Shown here piece after piece: positions 39,089 through 48,048 of a stretch of DNA of 64,000 bases (positions are counted from its first letter, which is position 1; each line of letters starts with the position of its first letter). The notes beneath the pieces are model-generated. The model had not been told where the DNA came from and did not search any database. It saw nothing but the letters and a program-made list of their open reading frames with translations. Both the position numbers and the translations under genes were made by a program. Source of the DNA: Gordonia insulae (GTDB lineage: Bacteria; Actinomycetota; Actinomycetes; Mycobacteriales; Mycobacteriaceae); contig NZ_CP033972.1 in assembly GCF_003855095.1 (NCBI RefSeq), positions 186,001 to 250,000 of the forward strand, given 5' to 3'.

Positions 39089-40843
39089 TCAACCGGCACG
39101 CCGTGGGGCCGTGCGGGCGGCGTGCGCGGTCTGCGACCACGCCGACCATCGCTCGGCACAGGCGCCGGGCAGGGCGAACGGTTCGGAGGCCGAGACGATG
39201 CGTGCCCCCGGCTCGGTGACCCAGCGATACAGCAGGCCCGCCTCCTCCGGCGCCGCGCCGAGCAGCGGCCCGTCGTCGGCCACCACCGTCTCCGCTGCGG
39301 CGACGAGGGTGGCGGCCACCGGCATCGGCGCCACCCCGCGGCGCGCCACCCCCGCGCTGGCCAGCCGTCCGTGCCGGATCACCGCCAGTTCCCACCCGCG
39401 GTCCTGATCGGGCCGGGCCACCACCAGTTCCGCGATGCGGCACAGGGCGGCGAGTCGCTGGCAGCGCGCGAGGGCGTCGATGGTCGCCGACATCCGATCC
39501 CGGTGTCGTGCCGCGCTCTCGAACATCTGGGCGTCGGACAGTCGGATCAGCCGGTCGGTGAGCACGGTGAGCACGTCGTCGGAGTCACCGGAGAGCAGGT
39601 CGCGGACCGCGGTGACCCGGGGCAGATAGTCCGGGAGGGTCTGCGGGAGGTCCGATGCGGCATTGCACCCGCCGATCTGCGGCCCACCCACCGACTCCGA
39701 TCGACACCAGTGATGCGACGCCGAACCCAATCGTGTTGTACAGCTGCGTAATCCGGCCGCCTGACCGATGAGGTCGGCGATGGTCGCGGCGGTCGTCCGG
39801 TTGCCGATGGGACCGAGGGCGTCCTCGGTCGGCGTGCGGGAGACCTTCAACCGCGGAAAGCGTTCGCCGGTGAGCACGATCCACCAGCCGCGGTGGGGCT
39901 GGGTCGATCGGCGGTTGTAGGCGGGCGCGTGGGCGGCAAGCAGGCGCAGTTCGCGGACGCCCGCCTCGAGCGCGTGGGCACACTCGACGTGATCGACGCG
40001 GGTGGCCAGGTTCACCATCTCGCCGATCCGTCGTCGGGGATCGCTGCCGGTGAAGTAGGAGAGCACCCGACGGCGGAGGTCGACGGCGGTGCCGACATAG
40101 AGGACCTCGTCGGACGGTCCGCGGAACAGGTAGACACCGGGGCGCGCCGGGAGGTCGCGGGCCAGGGTGCGTTTGGCCCGCAGTCGCGGGTTCGACCGGG
40201 GTAGGTAGGCGGTGAGCTCCCGATAGGTCCCGACTCCCTGGTTGCCGACCCGCTCGAGCAGCCGGTGGAAGACCTCCACGGTTGCGCGGGCGTCGTCGAG
40301 GGCACGGTGGGTGGGCCGTACGGAGACGTCGAACAGGTCGGCCAGCGCCGACAACCGGACCGTCGGTGCCTCGTCGCGGGTGAGGATGCGCCGGGCCATG
40401 GTGACCGTGCAGAGACTCGCGTTGAACGGCCAGTCGATGTCGAGCCGGGCCGCGTTCTGGCGGAGGAAGCCCATGTCGAACCGCGCGTTGTGGGCCACCA
40501 GGATGGCACCCCGGGCGAACTCCACGAACGACGGCAGCACCTGCGCGATGGTCGGAGCGTCGCTGACCATCGCCTCGGTGATGCCGGTGAGCGTGACGAT
40601 CTGGGGCGGGATGAGCCGGCCCGGATCGACCAGGGTGGCGAACTCGCCGATCACCTCTCCGCCGCGGATCTTCACCGCCCCGATCTCGGTGATGCGATCC
40701 TCCGTCGGGCTGCCGCCCGTGGTCTCGAGGTCGACGACGACCAGGGTCGTGTCGAACAGCGAGCGGTCCGTGTAGTCGTCGCCGCCGTTCTCGAGGTCGG
40801 CGAAGGTCAGTTGACCGCCGACCGATTGTGCTGTGAACCCCAC
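39089..40843 (-). CDS. DnaQ-type exonuclease/GIY-YIG (UvrC N-domain) hybrid nuclease
   Basis: This 584-aa protein fuses two nucleases. Residues about 30-195 are a DEDDh 3'-5' exonuclease (VVDLETTGG with Asp38 and Glu40; AHNARFDMGFL; HRALDDAR with His179 and Asp184). Residues about 228-310 are a GIY-YIG domain (GVYLF at 236-240, YVG at 249-251) as in UvrC or Cho, and a UVR-like helix pair (SDAQMFESAARHRDRM) follows. The UvrC C-terminal endonuclease half is absent. It resembles Rv2191. A role in excision repair is likely but inferred. The GTG at 40843 has TAATGT 7 nt upstream. Confidence 0.88.
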   Translation of the reverse strand: MGFTAQSVGGQLTFADLENGGDDYTDRSLFDTTLVVVDLETTGGSPTEDRITEIGAVKIRGGEVIGEFATLVDPGRLIPPQIVTLTGITEAMVSDAPTIAQVLPSFVEFARGAILVAHNARFDMGFLRQNAARLDIDWPFNASLCTVTMARRILTRDEAPTVRLSALADLFDVSVRPTHRALDDARATVEVFHRLLERVGNQGVGTYRELTAYLPRSNPRLRAKRTLARDLPARPGVYLFRGPSDEVLYVGTAVDLRRRVLSYFTGSDPRRRIGEMVNLATRVDHVECAHALEAGVRELRLLAAHAPAYNRRSTQPHRGWWIVLTGERFPRLKVSRTPTEDALGPIGNRTTAATIADLIGQAAGLRSCTTRLGSASHHWCRSESVGGPQIGGCNAASDLPQTLPDYLPRVTAVRDLLSGDSDDVLTVLTDRLIRLSDAQMFESAARHRDRMSATIDALARCQRLAALCRIAELVVARPDQDRGWELAVIRHGRLASAGVARRGVAPMPVAATLVAAAETVVADDGPLLGAAPEEAGLLYRWVTEPGARIVSASEPFALPGACAERWSAWSQTAHAARTAPRRAG

Positions 40844-40850
40844 GGACCGA

Positions 40851-40856
40851 ACATTA
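40851..40856 (-). promoter_or_regulatory. -10 box TAATGT, leaderless hybrid nuclease gene
   Basis: Minus-strand TAATGT lies 7 nt before the GTG at 40843; it fixes the start and excludes the long upstream open frame. Confidence 0.65.
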
Positions 40857-41033
40857 GTTCGATGTAACGACAGATTCTGGTGTGACAGGCGGGAAAGCTG
40901 GGTTCGGGATCGCGGAGACGCGTGACTGTCGGTGCCCCTCCCTAGTCTCCCTTGCATGTGACGCACTGAGCCGAAAGCCCGTGATTCGGCCCGGCGACAT
41001 ACCACCAGCACGCAAGTGAGATGGAGATCACAG

Positions 41034-41318
41034 ATGTACATCGACTGCCAGTCCTGCCCGGGTCGCCCGGCCGCCTGTGACGGATGCATGATGCAGGTAC
41101 TGTTCGACGCCCCCAACTGCGAAAACCCGACCTCCGAAGGTGGAGGAAAGGTTACGAAAACCACCCGTTCAGGGGACGCCGAGATCGACGCCGCGATCGA
41201 TGTGTTCGTCGCCGCTGCGATGGTCTCCAGTGCGTCTGCAATATCTGCAAGAAATGGAAAAACTGCAGCTCAGGGCGTAGTTTCCGGCCGCAATCTGCGA
41301 ATTCTGCGGGCCGGGTGA
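41034..41318 (+). CDS. Small four-cysteine protein of unknown function
   Basis: This 94-aa protein opens MYIDCQSCPGRPAACDGCMM: two CxxC pairs (Cys5/8 and Cys15/18) suggest a small zinc ribbon. Then comes VLFDAPNC and an acidic-helical stretch (DAEIDAAIDVFVAAAMVSS); the last third is less protein-like and could reflect a wrong C-terminal frame. A ribosome site GGAG precedes the ATG. It lies upstream of the riboswitch-controlled NlpC/P60 gene and is divergent from the nuclease. Function is unknown. Confidence 0.65.
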   Translation: MYIDCQSCPGRPAACDGCMMQVLFDAPNCENPTSEGGGKVTKTTRSGDAEIDAAIDVFVAAAMVSSASAISARNGKTAAQGVVSGRNLRILRAG

Positions 41319-41429
41319 CCTGACCTGGAAATTCGTTGCCTCAACGCTCGGTGGACAGACCCGCATCAGATTTCGTAACCTTTCCGAGACCTTTGCAGAG
41401 CGTCCCGCTCCAACAGGAGTGGTCTGGAT

Positions 41430-41607
41430 AGGTCACCGCTCAATCGCCTTCTGGGCGAACCGGGGAACCACCAGTTTTCGGAGCGATCCGAATCGGGGTG
41501 AATCGCGCATGCCCGCCGACGTTCACGCGTCGTGTGGACCTACGCGTAGGGCCATTCTTCCGGCCCGAACCCGACAGCTAACTCGGTAGGCGGTCGAGGG
41601 AGAGCAA
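41430..41607 (+). ncRNA. ydaO/yuaA-type cyclic di-AMP riboswitch
   Basis: The 303-nt leader before the NlpC/P60 gene contains the conserved core of the ydaO-type aptamer. GGGGAACCA lies near 41462 and GGGGTGAATCGCG near 41495. The diagnostic 3' block CCCGAACCCGACAGCTAACTCGGTAGGCG runs through about 41564-41592, and GTCGAGGGAG closes it. Aptamers of this class bind cyclic di-AMP and often precede actinobacterial wall-hydrolase genes, usually turning expression off. The exact ends are estimated. AGGAG of the downstream gene lies just past it. Confidence 0.88.
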
Positions 41608-41621
41608 GGAGAAGTCGCTTC

Positions 41622-42326
41622 GTGGCCAAACATCGTTTGGAACAGCCCAACCGCGGCAGCAAGGTCGCCAAGCGTGCGGTCGTGGCCGGGTCGATCACCG
41701 TCGGCTCGTTCGCCGCTGTCGCCGGACCGGCACTCGCCGCGCCGGTGCACGTGCCCAACGTCGGCACATTCGAGCTTCCTGGGGTCGATACGAAACAGAT
41801 CCCCCAGCAGTTCCAGGAACCCAAGGCACCCGCCGCGAAGGCCACCCCGGCCGCGAAGTCGCCCGGCGCCAACGTCCAGATCCCGAACCTCGGTTCCTTC
41901 ACCGTGCCGGGTCTGAACGACAACCAGATTCCGCAGCAGTTCAAGCCCAAGGGTGGCGGAGCCATCTTCGGCGCACAGCCGACCGCAGCCCAGAAGGCCG
42001 TGCGCGTGGCCGAGAGCAAGATCGGCGCCCCGTACGTCTACGGGTCCGCAGGCCCCAACGCCTTCGACTGCTCGGGTCTCGTCTACTACTCGTACAAGCA
42101 GGCCGGCAAGACCATCCCGCGCGACAGCTACGGTCAGCTCGGCGGAGGCACCCCGGTGGCATCGCTCGCAGCGGCCAAGCCGGGCGACGTGCTGATCTTC
42201 AACGGCGGCGGCCACGCCGGGCTCTACGTGGGCAACGGCACCTTCGTCCACGCGTCGACCTCGGGTGTCCCGGTGAAGCGCGACAAGGTCAACAACTGGT
42301 CGCTCACCGGGATCCGGCGCTACTGA
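41622..42326 (+). CDS. Secreted NlpC/P60 peptidoglycan hydrolase under riboswitch control
   Basis: This 234-aa secreted endopeptidase probably cuts D-Glu/mDAP stem peptides. A signal peptide ends near ALAA40. Two related segments (about residues 44-64 and 87-107, each with PN-G-F--PG and ending QIPQQF) form an internal repeat. Residues about 118-234 are the NlpC/P60 domain, with Cys150 in FDCSGLV, His198 in GGHAGLYVG and a third polar residue at His210. The GTG at 41622 follows AGGAG. A ydaO-type riboswitch precedes it and a hairpin follows, so it is a single-gene unit. Confidence 0.92.
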   Translation: MAKHRLEQPNRGSKVAKRAVVAGSITVGSFAAVAGPALAAPVHVPNVGTFELPGVDTKQIPQQFQEPKAPAAKATPAAKSPGANVQIPNLGSFTVPGLNDNQIPQQFKPKGGGAIFGAQPTAAQKAVRVAESKIGAPYVYGSAGPNAFDCSGLVYYSYKQAGKTIPRDSYGQLGGGTPVASLAAAKPGDVLIFNGGGHAGLYVGNGTFVHASTSGVPVKRDKVNNWSLTGIRRY

Positions 42327-42357
42327 GCGTTCGGGCCGATGACGATGTGAGGTCTTA

Positions 42358-42397
42358 GTTTGGGCGGGTCACGCGAATGTGCGTGATCCGCCCAAAC
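42358..42397 (+). terminator. Terminator after the first NlpC/P60 gene
   Basis: A 17-bp stem (42358-42374 with 42381-42397, one mismatch) closes a 6-nt loop, 31 nt after the stop. Confidence 0.8.
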
Positions 42398-42477
42398 CAC
42401 ACACCCGGGAAACGGGATGATGGTCCAGACGGTCCATCTCCGAACCGGGTGGTCGGGGGGAAAGCGGTGGAGGAGAA

Positions 42478-43554
42478 GTGACAACCGTGGTTACCAGTTG
42501 GTCGGCCGCACGGAAGCGGTCGGTTCCCGCGATACTCGTGGCAGCGGTGACGGCGCTCGTGGTCTCCCTCTGCCAGTTGGGCGCGACGGCAGGCGCCGGC
42601 GATGCCACGGCGGTGCCGGTCCGGACGCCGGATCAGCTGCTCGTGCAGTACAAGAAGCTGAGCGACGACGCCGAGAAGTCGACCGAGGCGATGCACAACG
42701 CGCAGATTGAATACGACAAGCAGCGACGCATCGTGGCGACCGCGAAGAAGGCCTCGTCGACTGCGGATCGCACCCTCGTCTCCACGCAGCAACGTCTTGA
42801 CGGCTATCAGGAGCGGGTCGACTCCGTCGTCCGCGCCAGTTACAAGGGCGCCCGCGTCAACCGCCTCTATGCCGTCCTGGTCAGCGATTCCCCACAGTCG
42901 CTGCTCGACCAGATGTCCGGGCTGGAACTGATCTCACGTCAGGCCGCGACAGATCTCAAGGGACTCAAGGAGGCCCGCCGCAAGACACTTGCGGCGAAGA
43001 CCGCCGCCGACAAGACCGCCACCGAGGCGACCACGGCCGTCGCCGCCGCGGAGAAGACGCGCGGCGAGCTCCAGGCGAAGCAGGCCAACCTGCAGTTGCA
43101 GGCGATCCAGATCCGGGCCGTCTACCAGTCGATGACCGGCAAGCAGCTCGCCGCCCTGCGCGGACCCAAGTTCGACTTCGACCCGCGCTTCGTGCCCAAG
43201 GGCACCGCACCGGCGCTCGTCGCCGTCCAGGCCGCACTCACGCGAATCGGCGATCCGTACGTGTGGGGGGCGACCGGTCCCAGCTCGTTCGACTGTTCGG
43301 GTCTGATGGTCTGGGCCTACCGCCAGGCCGGCAAGACCCTGCCGCGCTCCAGCGAGGCGCAGAACAGCGGCGGCCAAGCGGTCGACCGCGGCAACCTGCG
43401 GCCCGGCGACCTGATCATCTACTACCCGGACGCCCACCATGTCGGGATGTACGTCGGCGACGGATACGTCATCCACGCATCCACCTTCGGTGTGCCGGTG
43501 AAGGTGGTGCCGCTCGACGAGGCCGGACCGTTCAGCTCGGCGCGCCGGTACTGA
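42478..43554 (+). CDS. RipC-like coiled-coil NlpC/P60 endopeptidase
   Basis: This 358-aa secreted protein has a signal anchor (about residues 14-38), a long coiled-coil stretch (about 52-222, rich in Ala/Lys/Gln), and a C-terminal NlpC/P60 domain with Cys273 (FDCSGLMVWAY), His321 (HHVGMYVG) and His333. This matches mycobacterial RipC (Rv2190c, about 385 aa), whose coiled coil is known to receive FtsEX activation at the membrane. The GTG at 42478 has GGAGGAG close upstream; GTG 42487 is an alternative. Confidence 0.9.
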   Translation: MTTVVTSWSAARKRSVPAILVAAVTALVVSLCQLGATAGAGDATAVPVRTPDQLLVQYKKLSDDAEKSTEAMHNAQIEYDKQRRIVATAKKASSTADRTLVSTQQRLDGYQERVDSVVRASYKGARVNRLYAVLVSDSPQSLLDQMSGLELISRQAATDLKGLKEARRKTLAAKTAADKTATEATTAVAAAEKTRGELQAKQANLQLQAIQIRAVYQSMTGKQLAALRGPKFDFDPRFVPKGTAPALVAVQAALTRIGDPYVWGATGPSSFDCSGLMVWAYRQAGKTLPRSSEAQNSGGQAVDRGNLRPGDLIIYYPDAHHVGMYVGDGYVIHASTFGVPVKVVPLDEAGPFSSARRY

Positions 43555-43594
43555 TACATGTCCGCAATGGCACCCGCGTGAAGGGTGCGACGGG

Positions 43595-45085
43595 GTGATC
43601 CGTCCGGATCGCATGTGCCGGTCGGCCGCGGTGTGTTCCGGACTGGTCGTCGCCGCGGTGCTCGCCGGATGCGGAGGTCCGCAGGAGTCGACGTCGGCAG
43701 ACCCGAGCAGCAGCACCCCCACGACGACATCGGTCAACGTCTACGAGCAGCAGCGCGCGGCGGGCGTGCAGGCCACCCTCGACGATCTGGGCAAGGCTCT
43801 GCGCGGCGGTGACCGGGCACGGATGAACGAACTTGTCGACGCCGCTGCATCGCCACAGTTCCGGCAACGCCTGCAGACGTCGATGGCCAATCTCTCCCCG
43901 CATGAGATGCCCGATGAACGACCAGCGCGGTCACCGTCGTCGACGGCCCGGCCCGACGGCTCGACGTCGGGTGCCGCGCCGAGCACGCCGCCCACCTCGT
44001 CCGAACGGATTCCGCCGCGCGGGACCGCGCTCGAGCTCGACGATTTCGGCTATCGACTCACGCCCACCGAGGAGGCCGAGACACCGGTGCCGACGCAGCT
44101 GCAGGCGCGCCTCGATGCGCAGGGGAGTTCGGACACCTGGGTCGCCCCGGTCGAACTCCACTATGCGCTCGGCGGTGCGGCGACCCCGGGGATCGACGAG
44201 CCCGACGTCGTCGTCCCGGGGCAACTGGTGATGGCGCGTTACGGCGACGCGTGGAAGGTCGTCGGCGACGCGACGGTGGTCGGCGGCACACCGGCGCCCA
44301 CCCAGCTGTGGGACCTGCCCGGTCTCGCCGCCGACGACGTGTCCACGGCCGGCGGTACATCGGTGATCGCGTCGTACCCGGACACCGCCGCGGTGGTGGC
44401 GCGCGCACGACGGCTCCTGCCCGGCTCGATCGCGGCGGTGACCGAGTTCTGGGGTGCCGACTGGCCGCGTCGTGCGGTGGTGGTCGCCACGGACACGCCG
44501 GCCGAATTCCGGGGTCTCGCACAGAGCTCGGCGACCGACATCACCGGTGCGGCCGCCGCCACGGTCTACAGCCGCGTCGACACCGACGACCGGACCGCGA
44601 TCGGGCAGCGGGTGATCCTCACTCCCAGCGCCGGTGAGCTCCCGGAGCCGGCGCTCGGGGTGGTGCTGCGTCACGAACTGACCCATGTCGCGGCGCGGGT
44701 CGTCACCGCGCCCGGCGCGCCGCTCTGGATCACCGAGGGTGTCCCGGAGTACGTGGGCCGCAAGGGCACATACACCCGATTCGAGGACGCCGCACCAGAT
44801 CTGGCCATGCAGATCCGCGCCGGCGAGCTGCCGACCGGACTGCCGGCCGACGGCGACTTCGCCGTGGACGCCGACCGATCGATGGTTGCCTATCAATCCG
44901 CATGGTCGGTCGCGGCGTACGTCGCGGACCGCTACGGTGAGGACGATCTCAAGAAGCTCTACACCGGGGTGGCGGGGACCGACGATCCCCGACGGCAGGA
45001 TGCCGCGATCAAGGACGCCCTGGGTGTGCCCCGGGCCGAGCTGGTCGCCGGCTGGCGGCGCTGGCTGACCGACCAGGTGCGCTGA
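43595..45085 (+). CDS. Lipoprotein with a gluzincin (HExxH...E) metallopeptidase domain
   Basis: This 496-aa lipoprotein has a signal ending VLAGC (lipobox Cys about residue 26), a disordered Ser/Thr/Pro stretch, a beta-rich middle region, and a C-terminal domain with VLRHELTHVAARV (HELTH zinc motif) and WITEGVPEYVG, whose Glu is the likely third ligand. This is the layout of the peptidase MA-like family. It could trim envelope proteins at the outer face of the membrane. The stop overlaps the pimB' ATG as TGATG, so the two are co-translated. The substrate is unknown. Confidence 0.82.
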   Translation: MIRPDRMCRSAAVCSGLVVAAVLAGCGGPQESTSADPSSSTPTTTSVNVYEQQRAAGVQATLDDLGKALRGGDRARMNELVDAAASPQFRQRLQTSMANLSPHEMPDERPARSPSSTARPDGSTSGAAPSTPPTSSERIPPRGTALELDDFGYRLTPTEEAETPVPTQLQARLDAQGSSDTWVAPVELHYALGGAATPGIDEPDVVVPGQLVMARYGDAWKVVGDATVVGGTPAPTQLWDLPGLAADDVSTAGGTSVIASYPDTAAVVARARRLLPGSIAAVTEFWGADWPRRAVVVATDTPAEFRGLAQSSATDITGAAAATVYSRVDTDDRTAIGQRVILTPSAGELPEPALGVVLRHELTHVAARVVTAPGAPLWITEGVPEYVGRKGTYTRFEDAAPDLAMQIRAGELPTGLPADGDFAVDADRSMVAYQSAWSVAAYVADRYGEDDLKKLYTGVAGTDDPRRQDAAIKDALGVPRAELVAGWRRWLTDQVR

Positions 45086-46203
45086 TGGAACGAACTCTGT
45101 TGATCACCAACGACTTCCCACCGCGGCCGGGAGGCATTCAGTCGTATCTGCAGAACCTCGTCGACCTGCTGCCGCCGGAGGACGTGGTGGTCTACGCCCC
45201 GCGCTGGAAGGGCCACGAGGAGTTCGACGCCCGGGTGCCGTACACCGTGGTCCGGCATCCGACGACGTTGATGCTGCCGACCCCGTTGGTCGCCCGCCGT
45301 GCCGCGAAGATCATTCGGGCCCACGACATCTCGGCCGTGTGGTTCGGCGCCGCAGCCCCGCTCGCGGTACTCGCACCTGCGATGCGCCGGGCCGGCGCCC
45401 GGCGGGTGATCGCGAGCACGCACGGGCACGAGGTCGGCTGGTCGATGGTGCCGCTGGCCCGTCAGGTGCTGACCTACATCGGTCGCCACGTCGACGTGGT
45501 CACCTTCGTCAGCCGGTACACGCGGGGTCGTTTCGCCGCGGCGTTCGGCGCCGAGGCGGCCCTGGAGTATCTGCCGCCGGGCGTGGACACGGCCCGATTC
45601 GCGCCGGATCCGCAGGCCCGGCAACGGATTCGGGAACGACTCGGACTCGGCGACCGGCCGACGGTGCTGTGTCTGTCGCGACTGGTCCCGCGTAAGGGGC
45701 AGGACGTGCTGATCCGGGCGTTGCCGTTGATCCGCCGGGAGATCGGCGACGTGGTCCTCGTCATCGTCGGCGGCGGTCCGTACGCGGAGACGCTGCACCG
45801 GATCGCCGCGGACACCGGCATGTCCGAACACGTGGTGTTCACCGGGTCGGTGCCCTCCGCGGAACTGCCCGCCCATCATGCCATCGCCGACGTCTTCGCC
45901 ATGCCGGCACGCACCCGCGGCCGCGGGCTGGACGTCGAGGGCCTCGGCATCGTCTATCTGGAGGCCTCCGCGACCGGCGTCCCCGTGGTCGCAGGTCAGT
46001 CGGGCGGGGCGCCGGAGACCGTCGTCGAGGGTGTCACCGGAACAGTGGTCGACGGCACCGACATCGACGCCGTGGCGCTCGCGATCACCGCGATTCTCGC
46101 CGACCCGGCGGCGGCTGCCGAGATGGGTGCCCGGGGCCGCGAACACGCGGTGGCGACATGGGAATGGCGATCCATCGCGGCGCGGTTGCGGCAGCTGCTC
46201 TAG
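45085..46203 (+). CDS. pimB': GDP-mannose-dependent PIM mannosyltransferase PimB' (GT4)
   Basis: This glycosyltransferase adds the second mannose to phosphatidylinositol monomannoside on the cytoplasmic face, an early step of PIM and lipoarabinomannan synthesis. The 372-aa GT4 protein has NDFPPRPGGIQSYLQNLV at the N-terminus, LCLSRLVPRKGQDVLIRALP at the nucleotide-sugar site, and the EX7E-type block VEGLGIVYLEASATGVPVVAG. It is close in size to M. tuberculosis Rv2188c and holds the same place beside fadD15. Confidence 0.93.
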   Translation: MERTLLITNDFPPRPGGIQSYLQNLVDLLPPEDVVVYAPRWKGHEEFDARVPYTVVRHPTTLMLPTPLVARRAAKIIRAHDISAVWFGAAAPLAVLAPAMRRAGARRVIASTHGHEVGWSMVPLARQVLTYIGRHVDVVTFVSRYTRGRFAAAFGAEAALEYLPPGVDTARFAPDPQARQRIRERLGLGDRPTVLCLSRLVPRKGQDVLIRALPLIRREIGDVVLVIVGGGPYAETLHRIAADTGMSEHVVFTGSVPSAELPAHHAIADVFAMPARTRGRGLDVEGLGIVYLEASATGVPVVAGQSGGAPETVVEGVTGTVVDGTDIDAVALAITAILADPAAAAEMGARGREHAVATWEWRSIAARLRQLL

Positions 46204-46220
46204 ACGCAGCCGCCCGCGAC

Positions 46221-46246
46221 ACCGGGCGCATGACGAGCCGCCCGGT
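46221..46246. terminator. Possible terminator between pimB' and fadD15
   Basis: ACCGGGCG (46221-46228) pairs with CGCCCGGT (46239-46246) over a 10-nt loop between convergent genes. The stem is only 8 bp and has no U-tract. Confidence 0.4.
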
Positions 46247-48048
46247 CACTTCGTGTAGATCGCCTCGATGTCACCCGCGAACTTCTGCACCACCACGTTC
46301 CGCTTGACCTTCAGGGTCGGGGTCATCTCCCCGGTCTCCTCGGTGAAGTCGTCGGGCAGGATGCGGAACTTCTTGATCGCCTCCGCATGCGAGACCGTCT
46401 TGTTCGCCTCGTCGACGGCCGACTGGACCTCGGCGCGCAGGTCGTCGTCGTCCATCAGATCGGTGACGGTCGCGTCGGCCGGCTTCCCATTGCGTTCCTT
46501 CCACGCGGGGAACGCCTCCGGATCGATGGTGATGAGCACGGCGATGAACGGTTTCGCGTCGCCGATCACGAGTGCCTGGGACACGAGCGCATTGGCGCGG
46601 ATCACGTCCTCGAGACCGGCCGGGGACACGTTCTTGCCGCCCGCGGTGACGATCAGCTCCTTCTTGCGTCCGGTGATCGTGATGAACCCCTCACCGTCGA
46701 CGCTGCCGAGATCGCCGGTGTGGAACCAGCCGTCGTCGAGAGCGGAGGCCGTCGCCTCCGCGTTCTGCCAGTACCCGTCGAACACGACGCCACCCCGCAG
46801 CATCACCTCGCCGTCATCCGCGATGCGTACGCTGTTGCCGGCCAACGGCTTCCCGACGGTACCGACCTTCACGGCACCGGGGGTGTTGACGCTGAAGGCC
46901 GCGGTCGTCTCGGTGAGTCCGTAGCCCTCGTAGACGGGGATGCCGATGCCGCTGAAGAAGTGCCCGAGGCGGGCGCCCAACGGGGCACCGCCGGAGATCG
47001 CCAATTCGCACTGCCCGCCGAGCGCTGCGCGCAGCTTGCCGTAGACCAACCGGTCGAACACCGCGTGCTTGAGTTTCAGCACGAGACCGACCGATCCGCG
47101 TTCACCGGCCGCGGAGTACTCGATCGCCGTCTCCGCGGCGGCATCGAAGATCTTGCCCTTGCCCTCGTCGTGGGCCTTCTGCCGCGCGGTGTTGTAGACC
47201 TTCTCGAACACTCGCGGCACCGAGAGGATCAGCGACGGACGGAAGTTGGCGAACTCGGGGACCAGGGTCCTGGTGTCGGCGTAGTGCCCGACCTCGACGC
47301 CGGCCTCGATCGCGACCAGGGTGATGGCGCGGGCCAGCACGTGCGCGAGGGGCAGGAACATCAGCATGCGCTTGCCCGGGCCCAGCAGGGTCCGCATCTC
47401 ACCCTCGAGGACGCCGTACACCTCGGACAGCATGTTGGCGTGGGTCAGCTCGCATCCCTTGGGACGTCCGGTGGTCCCCGAGGTGTAGATCAGCGTCGCG
47501 GGATCGGCCGAGCCGACGGTCGCGCGGCGCTTGGCGACCTCGTCGTCGTGTACGTCGACGCCGGCAGCGGTGAGCACCCCGACCGCGCCGTCCCCGCCTG
47601 CCGGTGCGTCGATCTGGTAGATGCGCACCTCGTCGAGCCCGTCGATGGCATCGACGATCGCCCGGTGGCCGTCGTCCTCGAGGACGATCGCGGTGGCACC
47701 GGAGTCCTTCATGATCCACTCGACCTGCGGACCCGACGACGAGTCGTAGATGGGGACGGTGATCGCGCCGGCCGACCAGATGGCGAAGTCGACCAGGCTC
47801 CATTCGAGGCGGGTGCGGGACAGGAGTGCGACGCGATCGCCGGGGGAGATGCCCTCCGCGATGAATCCCTTGGCGATCGCGGTGATCTGTGCTGCCGCCT
47901 CCGCCGCTCGGACCGGGACCCAGTCCGAGCCCTCCTTCCGGCGGAACACCACCTTGTCCGGTTCACGTTCGGCGATCCGGAAGATGATGTCGGTGCAGTT
48001 CGCGTTCTCGGAGATGGAGAAATGTGCGGGAACACTGAACTCGCTCAT
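46246..48048 (-). CDS. fadD15: Long-chain fatty-acid-CoA ligase (FadD15)
   Basis: This 600-aa AMP-binding enzyme activates fatty acids to acyl-CoA. It has the P-loop LIYTSGTTGRPKGCELTH, the adenylate motif GYGLTETTAAFSVN, WFHTGDLG and the hinge ITGRKKELIVTAGGKNVSP, and a C-terminal Lys region, in the order typical of long-chain ligases. It may supply acyl-CoA to the neighbouring acyltransferases for PIM or phospholipid acylation. The ATG at 48048 follows AAAGGG, and a TACGAT -10 box lies at 48088-48083. Confidence 0.94.
   Translation of the reverse strand: MSEFSVPAHFSISENANCTDIIFRIAEREPDKVVFRRKEGSDWVPVRAAEAAAQITAIAKGFIAEGISPGDRVALLSRTRLEWSLVDFAIWSAGAITVPIYDSSSGPQVEWIMKDSGATAIVLEDDGHRAIVDAIDGLDEVRIYQIDAPAGGDGAVGVLTAAGVDVHDDEVAKRRATVGSADPATLIYTSGTTGRPKGCELTHANMLSEVYGVLEGEMRTLLGPGKRMLMFLPLAHVLARAITLVAIEAGVEVGHYADTRTLVPEFANFRPSLILSVPRVFEKVYNTARQKAHDEGKGKIFDAAAETAIEYSAAGERGSVGLVLKLKHAVFDRLVYGKLRAALGGQCELAISGGAPLGARLGHFFSGIGIPVYEGYGLTETTAAFSVNTPGAVKVGTVGKPLAGNSVRIADDGEVMLRGGVVFDGYWQNAEATASALDDGWFHTGDLGSVDGEGFITITGRKKELIVTAGGKNVSPAGLEDVIRANALVSQALVIGDAKPFIAVLITIDPEAFPAWKERNGKPADATVTDLMDDDDLRAEVQSAVDEANKTVSHAEAIKKFRILPDDFTEETGEMTPTLKVKRNVVVQKFAGDIEAIYTK

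Noticed and set aside
40844..41164. N-terminal extension of the hybrid nuclease
   Set aside because: A TAATGT -10 box sits inside it 7 nt before GTG 40843, and the extension lacks domain-like sequence.
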